From Helichrysum umbraculigerum (Eukaryota > Streptophyta > Magnoliopsida > Asterales > Asteraceae), in contig CATIUR010000003.1 in NCBI GenBank assembly GCA_949592205.1, positions 17,222,001 to 17,286,000 on the forward strand: a stretch of 64,000 nt of DNA. Reading direction: 5' to 3'. Made by a program: the position numbers and the translations under genes. Shown here one piece after another: positions 46,804 through 57,731 of the stretch (its first letter is position 1; each line of letters opens with the position of its first letter). The notes under the pieces are model-generated. The model had not been told where the DNA came from and made no database searches. It worked only from the letters and a program-made list of their open reading frames with translations.

Positions 46804-48713
46804 TATAACACCCCTCGTTAATTATAAACAACTATATAATATTGGCGACTCGGAAGCGTATATTTAAAACATTTATATCAATGTACTCAAAATGTAAATA
46901 AACTTTTTCAAAGCCAAACACATGACATTTCAACAAACTCGGTGTTATATAATTCAAAACACTTTTACAGTTATAAAATTTACATCAGAGTAACAGCCTG
47001 TCAAACATTCCATCCAGTCCAACAACCTCCTGCCCAATACGTCCCATTAATATACAACCTGCAGGAAGAACTGTGGTGGGGTTAGCACAACGCTAAGTGA
47101 GTGAACCAATAACAACAGTCCAACTCAGCATAACAATCTGTTTACATAAAACACAATAAACAGAATATAAATCACTGACTCAATCAATTACTAGCCGACA
47201 TTCACACAATGTCATTCAAACTACGTCAAGAGGATCGGTGGTCCCTGAGCAACCATATACCGGTTTGGCACCCAAGAACACTTATAGTTCAACTGTATAG
47301 GCCCATACAGCACTACCGATAACTTGTTGTTGATCACACACGACCTAGATCTCTAAACCAACAATTCAAGTTTATGAGATCTCCTGTCGTCTACAACAAC
47401 AACAACAAGCCCAACTATCAAATCAAGTTGACCTCTGAATCTTACATATTAGCACAAATAAGCTAAGTAAGTAACATGCCAGTCTATCATGGCCACATGT
47501 TTCACAGATGCATCATATCACAGTAATATAATAAATTACTCGTTGTAAATCAAATCATTACAACTAAATCACACTGAGGTTACAGATCCACTCACCGACT
47601 ACCTCAGGCCTCCACTCAGTAGTCTTATATCACTGAGCCTTCTCCACATCTGAGAATCAGTAAATCAAATATAAGTTAGTAACCCAGGTCATCAATACTT
47701 AACTTATATCAATCAATAATATTAAGAACTTAACATAATCCACATCAAGATTACTAGTTCCTAATTATACACTAATGATTTACAATATAATTATTATCAT
47801 ATATCAACTTGTATTAACTATTGATCACATTACTATTAACAATCAAACAAGAAATGTGATTACAGCCTACCAAGCCGCCGGGTCGGGTTTATACCCGCCG
47901 GGTTCCTACAAAACATCACAAGCCGCCGGCTTGCCTAAAGAAGCCGCCGGCTTCTTATCAATCACCACTAGCCGCCGGCTTGACCTACAAAGCCGCCGGC
48001 TTCACACCACAAAGAACAAGCCGCCGGCTTCATAACGAAGCCGCCGGCTTCCACCATCGTTCCAGCAGACCTGCGACTGTCCAAACCCTAACTCGAGCCC
48101 AAATCACCAAAATCACTTAAAACTCAATTTCTAAGGGTTTTAAACCTCAAATAACTTCATACAAACATCATGTAACAGTTATAACAAGTTTCTAACATCG
48201 ATTTTCACCTCAAATCAATAATCTCTAAGATTTCAAACAAAATCAAAATCAATCAAACTTTACTTACATATTTGAAGGAAGAACTAGATGATGATGCCAA
48301 ATCAATCAGAATTACAGCTCCAATTTCGTTTTCTACATTTAATTTGAAGTTTTCTTGATTTATGTTTAAGGTTTTCAAAGGAAAATGGAGGAAGGAAATA
48401 AACTTTCCTTTTTGGGAAAGTTGATATATATCGACTCTTTCCCAACCGACTTCAATTATACGGGTATAATTTAATACCCCATCTCAATCTATTGTCTGGA
48501 ACCCGAAAACCATTTGCGAGTCCAAATCTTTTATTTTACCGTCAACTATATTAATTTACAACAATTAATAATTCACTTATCACATTGGAATATTCGACTC
48601 CTATTCCAATTATTTTAACTAATTCAAGCAATATTATTTCCAAACACATTTAAATACATATTTAAATCAAGAAATAATATATAAACAACTAGGTCCATTT
48701 CGAGGATGTTACA
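46804..48713 (-). mobile_element. Solo LTR (1910 bp) nested in the other solo LTR
   Basis: Perfect 5-bp duplication CAGGC (46799-46803 and 48714-48718). On the minus strand it begins TGTAACATCCTCG and ends GAGGGGTGTTATA. Related in style to the outer LTR but a different family. No coding region. Confidence 0.92.
47873..48053 (-). repeat. GCCGCCGGC palindrome array in the nested solo LTR
   Basis: Six copies of GCCGCCGGCTT, most within AAGCCGCCGGCTT, plus two variants (GCCGCCGGGT, CCCGCCGGGT) spaced 15-30 bp, in an otherwise AT-rich LTR. On the minus strand they follow the anchor GCAGGTCTGCTGGAAC, almost the anchor before the array at 31577. Confidence 0.95.
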
Positions 48714-50893
48714 CAGGCAATCAAACAAGTAATATACACATAACACTTAGCACATATCAACACAATACATAATTACAAATTCACTGGGCTCTGAACACTG
48801 AACACTAAACACTGAACACTGTGTTAACCGTAGTTAACTCTCTGATCACCACTGAATCATTACACATAATCATTAACCAACAACAATCAAGTCACTAATC
48901 AACAACACCTTTTTAACATAATCTTAAACACACACACATAAGAAACAAAACATATAACAAGCAACTCTCACTTAATTGTATGATCCTCTAGCTCGGAAGC
49001 TATCCGAAAACACATACAACCAATTCATACACGGTTCACCACATAATCACTATTTAATCCACATATATCAACAAGTCATCTTCCACCCGATTGTGTAGCC
49101 TCTTACTCGAAAGCAATCCGGATCCAACACAATCGAATCATACACTATTCATCACCAATTCTTTTCCTTTACCTTTAAGCTAGTGACTTACTCATTACTT
49201 GGCTAACATCAAACTAATGAAGAAATCACTACTTTTCTTACCAAGTAACATTTAATCACATAACAATTAAGAATAAGAAGTAATTTAACACAACAACTAA
49301 ATTAAGCAATAAACATAATTAAACAAACATAAACAAATAACTTATTCATGATTGTGTAAACCTCTAGCCCGCAAGCTATCCGGTACTACACAATCACATC
49401 ACCTATTTAACCCCCGTATCACTCACCACAATCTCTTAGACGACAATTTTACCATCTTGATCAACATAAGCCTCAATTTCTTCAATCCCTATCATATGAT
49501 ACATAACACATAACAACACTCTTAAACATTAATAATCATGATCAAATTAACTAGTAATCATATTCATACTCTATTAACACCTCTAATTACACTTTTATAT
49601 TTTATATAGTTTCTCCCCCACTTTAGTTAATCTTACCTCATTAACACTCTTTCATAAGTATTCAATCACCTTAGACTTCTTATTCACTAATCATTTGCTT
49701 TATCATTATAATCATGCTCTATTAATACCATTTATCTACACTATTAATCAACTTACTTCATTTCACACAACTTTAGTAAAAACCATAAAATTACTTAAGA
49801 ACACCACTAATGATTTCATAACTTCCATCATGTTTACTACTTACTAATGATCATAAAACACTTATTAACATCGATTTATCATACTAGGAATCTTACTTTC
49901 ATATTTACATCACTAACTTCATGAATTACATAAAACCCATAATTCTTTCAAGAACACTAGTCTTAATTCCTTCAATTTCATCATGTTATATGTTTACCAA
50001 CAATCATATTAACACTAACTAACACTAATTCAATCAATTTATAGTATCAATTTCGGATTAGAACCCTTGTTTATACAAAACCCATCAAAATTTCATAAAA
50101 CCCCAAAACTCTAGATTAAATCATGGAAGAATTCAACTTACAGCATGTTAGAGATGCTCAAAGGATGATGAATTCGAGTTTCTGAGGCTTGAATCAAGGA
50201 TTTGAATTTGATTTATGAAGAACCCTAGCTCCCCTGCGTTTTTTCTTCATACGTGAAAAGTCTGGAGTGTTTTAGAATGTTTTTAGAAGGAAATGAATTA
50301 AACACGTACTGTACACTCATATATCTATTAAATTTATTTCCCTTTAAACCCTATTGTCTGGAACTAGGAAACCATTCGCGTATTTTATTATTTCATCTCA
50401 TTTAAATAACACCACTTTAAAATAAATATACCCTCGCGTAATAAAATAAAACCTTTATATTTTTGGGGTGTTACAAATATTTTGTCTCCATATATTAGTT
50501 GCTGAAATATTTTGACCTCCTCATTATGGACTGAAGCTGTGAGCAGATTGTGGGATTCTAAGTCTTTATATTTCTCTATGTAATTGATTTTTACTTTGGT
50601 TGAGAAGTGGTCTGTATTAGTAGATATTAATTCTCTGGATCTGGTTGGGGGATTATCAAAAACGAAGTAGGGTGAAAACCGGTTGCTCGGCCCCTACTTT
50701 CGGAGATTTTTTTCTGGGATTTCTCAGGTTCTTTTCATCAATTTTAGTCCCCTCGCAGTTAAGATTCGGAGTCTTGGTGTCTAAGTACTAAAGGTGCATT
50801 CGGGGTGTATGTAAGTTGCACATTTGGGGGCTATCTAGTATCTTGCTAATAGCCTTTTGTTTTAATAATATTCTGCCTTTCAAAAAAAAAAAA

Positions 50894-51294
50894 TGCAAAC
50901 TAATAATTACCGCTAAAACTTAGCAAGATGTTGAAAATTAAATGAACATAAACATAACCAGCAATCCTGACCAAACCCGAATCTATGCATATGCAACTTT
51001 ACAACCAATTAATATAGAAAGGAAAATGCTAGGATCACAAAAGATTTACAAAAATAAACTTACAAAATAAGGTGGACCAATGAGGTGAAGAGAAATAAAT
51101 ATGAGAAAGAAATACATAAATATTTTAATTGGTTCATGTACTATACCATATCATTTTGTGAGTATTCTTTTGTAAAAATTACGTGCATATAGCATTCCTC
51201 ATATAGAAAATGGTTAATATAATTTGAAATTCTTCCTAGCTTGCTGCATGTATATATAATTTAAAGCTGATTTAATTTAGGGATTTTTACTGAC
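50894..51294. other. Intergenic, nothing recognised
   Basis: AT-rich, between the LINE tail and the next foldback element. Confidence 0.5.
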
Positions 51295-51624
51295 ATGGAC
51301 GGTCAACGGAGACATTTCCCATTGTAGTCATAAAATTCGCCTAAAAGCGATTACCCATCCGGCGAACCCGGCGAACTTTGGTGGGTGTACATTTAGGCGA
51401 AGTTTGGTGGGTGTACATTTAGGCGAAGTTTGCCTTGTATTACATTTAGGCGAAGTTTGTAGTTGACCAGCAAACTTTATTCTACGTGACATGTTTTTAT
51501 TGGTTGTTGCAAATTCGCCGGCTTCGCTTCATGGGTAATTTCTTTTAGGCGAATTTCATGACTACATTTGTAAAAAATCACTGACACCGTCTACACAATG
51601 AAAACGTCTTCGTTGACCGTCCAT
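51295..51624. mobile_element. Foldback MITE with GGCGAA tandem repeats
   Basis: The ends ATGGACGGTCAACGGAGAC and (reverse complement) ATGGACGGTCAACGAAGAC are inverted. Further inside, both arms share ATTCGCCTAAAAG and ATTACCCAT. The centre has ~30-bp tandem units around AGGCGAAGTTTGGTGGGTG (about 51370-51460). 330 bp. It ends 148 bp from the 3' end of CYP94 copy 2. Confidence 0.75.
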
Positions 51625-51771
51625 TGAGGTAATTAGCTCTTTAATTTAATTAGTTGATTTTAAGAATTTAAAAAGTAAAAAAGAGATGCTAATAAACAAA
51701 GGTTTATTTACTTTAACGAAGCACAATACATTATTCGTTAGCTATCAATCTTTATGTTGTACTAACTAAGG

Positions 51772-53262
51772 TCACTCTTGTATCCTTCTATGAACACTAA
51801 CTTTGAACCCACCATCCATATGAGCCGTTAGCATTGGCACAAAAGCCGGCTGGCTCGAACAAACCGGTACAAACTCAAACTGGGTTAGAATCGAAGCCAT
51901 CACGTACTTCATTTGCATAAACGCCATCTCTTTCCCTAAACAAACCCTCGGACCGGCTTGAAAAACCGCAAACTTGTAAGGACTTTCCATTTTTAAAACC
52001 CCCGGTTCACTAAACCACCGGTCTGGTCTAAACTCCAAACAATCTTTTCCCCACAATGTTTCCATCCTTCCCATACCATATGGAAAATACATCACCCTGT
52101 TTCCTTTGTAAACCCGTGTCCCGTCCGGCAACACGTCATCATTTTTGGCATGTTTCGAGTCCCACACAACCGGCGGATATAGCCTCATTGATTCACATAA
52201 ACATGCTTTCAAATAGTCCATTTTTTTCAAGTCATCAAAGTCTAGTGGCAACTTATGTTCATCACTTGTTATAGATGTGACATCTTTAATAACATCTTTT
52301 TCAATAGTAGGATGCCATGTCAGCAGCCAAAGAAGCCACGTCATCGCCGCGGATGTAGTGTCTCTTCCGGCCATTAGAAAGCTTGTTGCCATATCCCTAA
52401 CAAGCACATCATCATGACCTGCGGCTATAAATCGCGATAATAAATCTGTCCAGCTCTCATCTCCAACCATTAGTTCTCTCCGTTCATGAATTACCTCGTC
52501 CAATGCACGATGTACAACTCCTACAGCTTCCTTCAAATTCCGTTCACTTCCTATATTCAAAAATCTCTTTATTTTCCACACCCAATTAGCCAGCGCAGTG
52601 GCACGCATTGCGCTGGCTCCTGCCGCTACTTCAAAAGCTGAAACTAGCGGTGGAACGGACTGGTTGTAATCCAAACAACACGGATCCCACCCTAGTGAGA
52701 TTTTACATATGGTATCAAATGCTAACCTTCTAAAAACATCTTGCATGTCCAACACAACATCAATTTGACTAGATTTTTCTAGCAACGGAATAAGCCTTTT
52801 TGTTACTTCTTCTTCAAGAACTTTAACTACGAATTCACGTAGCGAATTCGTACTAAACTCATGACTAGCTAACTTACGTTGCATGCTCCATAACTCGCCA
52901 TCTACGTTAAATATTCCCATCCCAAGAAAGTCTCCAAGGATATCCGTGAAGGGTTTCCCTTTTGGGTAGTTTTCAAAGTTTGTTTTAAGCATGTGTTCGA
53001 TGTTATTAGGGTTTGCGGTGACAATCATTTGCTTTTTTCGACCGAATTGGTTAAAGATGACGGTTTGTGACGGTGAGACCGATAAAAGGTCGGTGAACCA
53101 ATGGATCAACCGGTGACTATTTTGTTGAAAAGAAATAAACGAGTTAATGAATGAGTATGATGATTTGTTTCCATTAGATGATATGAACATACGAAGCAAA
53201 GAGAAAAAGTAGAGAATGATAAAGAGTAAAGTAAGAAGATGGATGAAAGGGAGGATGACCAT
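51772..53262 (-). CDS. CYP94: Cytochrome P450, CYP94 family (CYP94B-like), copy 2
   Basis: 496 aa in one exon, aligning along its whole length with copy 1 (roughly four of five residues identical by eye). It has the membrane anchor MVILPFIHLLTLLFIILYFF, NYPKGKPFTDILGDFLG, GIFNVDGELW, I-helix AGRDTT, ESMR, and the haem loop FQAGPRVCLG with Cys at residue 441. The start is ATG at 53262: it aligns with the copy 1 start. The open frame upstream begins only with GTG and encodes a poly-threonine run from an (ACA/ACG)n microsatellite, so it is leader. Copy 2 lacks the Thr-rich linker of copy 1. Expected role as for copy 1: fatty-acid or jasmonoyl-isoleucine omega-oxidation at the ER. The two genes converge. 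Confidence 0.93.
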   Translation of the reverse strand: MVILPFIHLLTLLFIILYFFSLLRMFISSNGNKSSYSFINSFISFQQNSHRLIHWFTDLLSVSPSQTVIFNQFGRKKQMIVTANPNNIEHMLKTNFENYPKGKPFTDILGDFLGMGIFNVDGELWSMQRKLASHEFSTNSLREFVVKVLEEEVTKRLIPLLEKSSQIDVVLDMQDVFRRLAFDTICKISLGWDPCCLDYNQSVPPLVSAFEVAAGASAMRATALANWVWKIKRFLNIGSERNLKEAVGVVHRALDEVIHERRELMVGDESWTDLLSRFIAAGHDDVLVRDMATSFLMAGRDTTSAAMTWLLWLLTWHPTIEKDVIKDVTSITSDEHKLPLDFDDLKKMDYLKACLCESMRLYPPVVWDSKHAKNDDVLPDGTRVYKGNRVMYFPYGMGRMETLWGKDCLEFRPDRWFSEPGVLKMESPYKFAVFQAGPRVCLGKEMAFMQMKYVMASILTQFEFVPVCSSQPAFVPMLTAHMDGGFKVSVHRRIQE

Positions 53263-53361
53263 TGTTGTTGTTGTCGTCGTCGTGGTTGTTGTTGTTGACG
53301 GTAAACGGTGGAAGATGATGGTGGTTTTTAAGGTGGTGAGGTTGAGAACTAATAGAAGAAA

Positions 53362-53367
53362 CACGTG
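53362..53367. promoter_or_regulatory. G-box CACGTG
   Basis: 100 bp before the copy 2 ATG, within CACGTGTTTCT on the minus strand, identical over 11 bases with the copy 1 promoter. It sits close to the predicted transcription start, so it could be promoter or leader. Confidence 0.45.
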
Positions 53368-53398
53368 GTGACATATTTTCGGTTAACATCAAAATAAA

Positions 53399-53404
53399 TT
53401 TATA
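53399..53404 (-). promoter_or_regulatory. TATA box of CYP94 copy 2
   Basis: TATAAA on the minus strand, 137 bp before the ATG, predicting a leader of about 105 bp. Confidence 0.4.
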
Positions 53405-55117
53405 CTCCATCACCTTAGATTTTCTAAATATGGCACTAGTTGTTACGCGAAATAAATAAGTCAAAGTAGGTGGGAAATAGCATTAAATTTACATCTAAAA
53501 ATGGTATTTATACGTAGTCAAATTAATGGTTCTCAAGGTTAAGAACTATATATAGTGACAATTATGAAATATGATATATGTATCATGTATGCATGTATAG
53601 TATATATGTATACATATGCATGTACACTTGGGATAATTATATTTTAGGGGTGTTTGGCAAAATTCTAGATAGTAGCCGGAGTTATTAGTCGAAGCTTATA
53701 TTATATTCTAAGCTAGACGTTGGAGTTTAATTATGTGTTTACATGTGTTAGCTAAAACTAGATATAGCTTATTAATGTAAATTGATATATAAAGGGACAA
53801 AGAGTATATGATAATTAAATAATGATATAAAGGGTATTCATATAATTTCTCATTTTAAATGTTTGGAGCTTGTTTTTACAAGTTACCTTGAATATTATTT
53901 TTTCAAAGCTATTTTTTCACATTGATTTGTGAAATTGTAGCTTTCACATTGAGTGAAGTGAGTATTACCAGTACCGTAGCTGTTACCAGAAATATATAAT
54001 TATATATGTGAATAAATGTATCCATGTCTAAAATTGCACTTAATAAGTATATACTGGAACAATGATTGAATATCCAAGCATTATGAGGGGATTTCAAAGC
54101 TTATACTTGTATATTAATGGATAAAACATTTCTGTCGTCAACAACACAAAACTTTTGTAGAAACATTTATATTTTTTTATTATTTTTTGGAAATGCAACC
54201 CTACAATCTAACTTACCCCACATAATATATACATCACACGAATATATACATGCCTACCATGAGACTTGAACCCACAATATCCACTCTTTTAGATGTACGT
54301 AGTAAATCGATGTTTCAAACTTAACACCACATAATGATTAGTAGTGTTATTTGATATCATAATTTTCTAGCGCAAAATGCCAAAATGAATCTCATAAATC
54401 GGTAGGGTAGGCTGTTTTAGTTTTAACATAAATTTATAATTAATCCAATCAGTTTTGACTTTTATAATACATTTTTTTACATCAAAGAAGAAAGTCTAAT
54501 ATGAACATAGACAGATATATTGTTTTTTATAGAAAGTTGGTCAAAATATCATGCTCAAGTCTAAGAAGTCATAATAATAAATCAAAGCTTTAGAACAATT
54601 CATCAATAAATTAAAGTAAAATAGAAGCTTCCTACTTGGCTACTTTACTCTTCATTAAAGGGCCGGGATTAAATTAACTGAATACAATTGGTAAACATAA
54701 AAAGAGATGGAAGTATAATTACGAGAGATGATATTTTCACCGTCATTTTTGATAAAAACATCAATAATATGCATTACAAGGTTGTACTTTACAAATAAAT
54801 ACGAATGGTAGATCTATCAAAAATGGTAATGAAAATATCATCACCATGTAACAATTATGTGTCAAACAAAAAGTAAAGTAAACATACTTTTATACATAGA
54901 CGTAGCTTCAAATAAGAAGATTGTTATGAATAAATATGGAATGGATGTCCAAATCTATTGAATAGAGTTCGTATTGTATTAGAAGATTGATTGCTTTTAG
55001 AATAAGTTATCATGTAACTATGTATATACCTCCTTTGTAAGATGAATAATACAATTCTCTATTCACTTCTCTATATCTTGTTTTCTTATTGTTCCGTTCT
55101 TTACTTTTACAACAAAG
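53405..55117. other. Intergenic upstream of CYP94 copy 2
   Basis: No gene. TTAGGGGTGTTTGGCAAAAT near 53645 looks like one end of a MITE; the partner end was not found. The rest is AT-rich without recognisable structure. Confidence 0.5.
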
Positions 55118-55686
55118 ATTAATTTTACAAAAATATAACAACGACTTCTAAATCACTTTTTTAAATATTCAAAACAAATTATATTACAAAAATTTCTTTG
55201 TAGCTCCTTACTAAAATAACTTTTTAAAATTATTTCAAAAATAAAATAAAAAATTGACATTTTTTATTTTTTTATTCTTAATAATCACATTTTATAATAA
55301 ATTGATAATCACAATATAATATCTTATTATCGAGTCATATTTTGTGATTATCTCGAACAATCGATAATCACATTATATTAGAGAATAATTACATAAAATT
55401 ATCATGTTATATTTTGTGGTTATCTTAGATAATCACAACAGTATCGGCTGTAAAAAATAGTTCGAAAAAAGAAGTTAATATTTTTTATTTATATTTATAT
55501 CATAGCTTCCAAAAGTTATTTTAATAATAATAATTGAACATGTTTTGAAGAAAAATGTGTTTCGTCTTCCGTGTACTAGCTAAAGCGTTACGTATGTCTG
55601 GTGGAGATCATATTCATTCCGGTACCGTAGTAGTTAAAAAGCATTTATGAAGTCATTCATATGTTCTTACAAAAATCACAATTATT
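55118..55686. mobile_element. MITE copy 2, diverged relative of 41886-42433
   Basis: Shares ordered blocks with copy 1, for example TAATCACATTTTATAA, TGATTATC words and TTTATATTTATATCATAGCTTCCAAAAG split over shorter matches. The terminal repeats are eroded, and a short foreign patch (~55566-55625) interrupts it. Confidence 0.65.
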
Positions 55687-55758
55687 ATTTGAATCCACGT
55701 ATATATATATATATTATATATAGTAGACATGTAAAACAATAATAATATTATATATTAT

Positions 55759-56080
55759 GGTTTATTGTTTAGTTATGCGCTCAACTTTACCCTCATTATT
55801 ATTGTATGCACTCAACTTTTATAGTCTCTATTGTATGAGGTTAACTTTCTAAAAACTCTATTATATGTTCTTAACTTTCATAACATTTATTGTATAAGGT
55901 GAACTTTCCAAAAACTTTAAGTAATATGATATAAATTAGACATGCTAAGAACTTTATTAGACTAGTTCATCTCATACAATAAAGAGTATGAAAGTTTAGA
56001 GTATACAATGGAGAGTACAAAAATTGAGAGCATACAATAGTAGTTATTGTAAAGTTGAGCGGATAATGAAACAATAAACC
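55759..56080. mobile_element. MITE (322 bp) with long TIRs and inner repeats
   Basis: The left GGTTTATTGTTTAGTTATGC and the reverse complement of the right end GGTTTATTGTTTCATTATCC open inverted arms of ~80 bp. Inside, TATTGTATGnnnTnAACTTT words recur about every 40 bp on both arms. Confidence 0.75.
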
Positions 56081-56698
56081 CATTATATTATTATTTGAAC
56101 ATGTTGCTCAAGTGGGATTGGTGGAGCATCTTCGATATAAATATCACAAGGTCACAGCTTCACAGGTTTTGAGTCTGGGCATCCTATAGACACAAACAAT
56201 TGAACGAGTCGGTCTAAATTGTGAGCGGGTCTAAATAGATGGTTATTAATATTTTGACACCAATTTTAAACGGTGTGAACACTTTGAAGGTCGTGCAATA
56301 GACTAAAGACTAATAGAGTTCTTGGAAATTGGAGAATTAGTTAATCATCTAAAGACACATATTATTAGCTGGTTAGTAGGCTGTCCGTACAATGCAACGG
56401 TACCTCATACATAAAAACCGGTTCTTGTTTATGATGAACGGTAATAATGATTTTGTTTATACTTACGTCAGAAAGACAATATTTACATTCATGTTAAAAT
56501 GACAAGTATAGAAATTGCACTCATTTGAGTTATAGTGAATACAATTTAATGTTTCAGTTTGTTTTAAATTGATTATCTATAACAGAGTATGACGGTATTG
56601 AAATAACAGATTAAAGATATAACAGTATCAAAGAACGACAAGTAATAGTAGTAGCTGAAAGTGAATTGTATTGATTAAATTCACGAAGTGTTGAATGC
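56081..56698. other. Intergenic, nothing firm
   Basis: AT-rich. A stem-like CCGTACAATGCAACGG near 56385 lacks the CTRRT end of a Helitron. No gene. Confidence 0.45.
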
Positions 56699-57485
56699 GG
56701 AATGGATTAACCAAAGTTAATCCAATTCAAACACTTAGCTAAATTATTACAATGAAGAGTATTAACTACAGTGGACATACACGCTGATAGTTAACCTCGC
56801 TGAGTCTTAATACACACCTAGACAAACTAGTTCTCTGACAAACAGAAGAACGGTGCATATGACGACTAGCCTCAATAGTACAAAATACTGAACTATTTAT
56901 ACTACAAGAGTTCCTAAAATATCGCCTACAAAATAGGATCTTGGAAGGACACGTGTTGCTGCTTGATTGGTCCTGATCTCTGATAAACCGACATTCTACG
57001 GGTCCCAATTCTGTTACCGCAAATATCTCGTTACCTTAAAACCAATCACTTGCTGCCACGTAATCTTTCGGACATACTTCGAACTGGAACACTCTTGCTG
57101 ATGTATAGATAAGTACAGTACTTGATGATAGAGAGGCTTTATTGAATAGTCACTGAAGATGCAGCAATCCTCCTCACTCACTGCGAGCTAACATGCTCTT
57201 GTAGTATGAATTGAACAAAAGATCTTCAGTGACTAGCTGTTATTCTGGCAGTGACTTTTGCCTTTATTGATTTGAAGAAGTAATGCTCTCGCTGATGTTG
57301 ATCAGCGACACACCAAGTTGAGCTTTAAATCTTCCTCAGAATATCGAACAGAATGAATGACGATCAGCGAAACCTATCATTAGCAACAGCAGCTTCGATA
57401 CAATCCATTTCTTTATCGAGTAGTGAACAGTTGAGTTGGTCAGTGACCAGTGACTTCATCGTGGTCAGCGACCAGTGACTCAACA
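56699..57485 (-). mobile_element. Probable 3' LTR of a Ty1/Copia element
   Basis: On the minus strand it begins TGTTGAGTCACTGG at 57485, directly after a purine tract, and ends TTCAACA at 56699, giving a 6-bp inverted end TGTTGA/TCAACA. 787 bp. Contains TATAAATAG (56893-56901, minus). The right boundary is firm; the left end is the best candidate, not proven. The other LTR is off-window. Confidence 0.65.
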
Positions 57486-57496
57486 ATCTCCCCCTA
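57486..57496 (-). other. Polypurine tract of the Copia-like element
   Basis: AGGGGGAGAT-type tract on the minus strand immediately before the LTR, the usual arrangement in plant Copia elements. Confidence 0.75.
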
Positions 57497-57731
57497 AATG
57501 ATTGTGATTGAAGCTCCCTAGACAAACTTGTTGCTGTGAAAGTTTATAGTCAGTGTTTAAGAATTTAAACATTCAGTGACTTTATACTTGTGATCCATTC
57601 ATTTTTCTTTTTGGATTCTTTTGATATGATCTGAGTTTTGCACTATGGTTATCTCAAAACAAAATTAGGTTTTATTGAACTGTATATCATAAAGTAAATT
57701 TAGTTACAATAAACCTAATCTATTATAAGCT

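Larger units (their letters stand above)
45879..50475 (-). mobile_element. Solo LTR of a Gypsy element, holding another solo LTR
   Basis: Perfect 5-bp duplication AATAT (45874-45878 and 50476-50480). Read on the minus strand it begins TGTAACACCCC at 50475 and ends GGGGCGTTTCA at 45879. Without the inner insertion it is about 2.68 kb, similar in size and ending to the LTR at 1643-4242. No internal region, so it arose by LTR-LTR recombination. Confidence 0.92.
45236..50893 (+). mobile_element. 5'-truncated L1-type LINE, interrupted by solo LTRs
   Basis: Starts inside the coding region (C-terminal zinc-binding domain) and runs through a 3' UTR to TTTTAATAATATTCTGCCTTTC and a 12-base A-tail at 50882-50893, the normal tail of plant L1 elements. 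The 3' UTR is cut at 45878/50476 by a solo LTR. The reading across the gap is continuous once that insertion is ignored. No target duplication found. Confidence 0.75.

Noticed and set aside
47873..48053. Regularly spaced repeats that could suggest a CRISPR array
   Set aside because: The units are 10-13 bp palindromes with uneven short spacing inside an LTR of a plant genome; no CRISPR layout.
53263..53364. N-terminal extension of CYP94 copy 2 with a poly-threonine run
   Set aside because: It starts at GTG, encodes a microsatellite, and copy 1 has no counterpart. ATG at 53262 aligns with the copy 1 start.
56380..56410. Hairpin CCGTACAATGCAACGG as a Helitron end
   Set aside because: No CTRRT terminus at the right distance on either strand.
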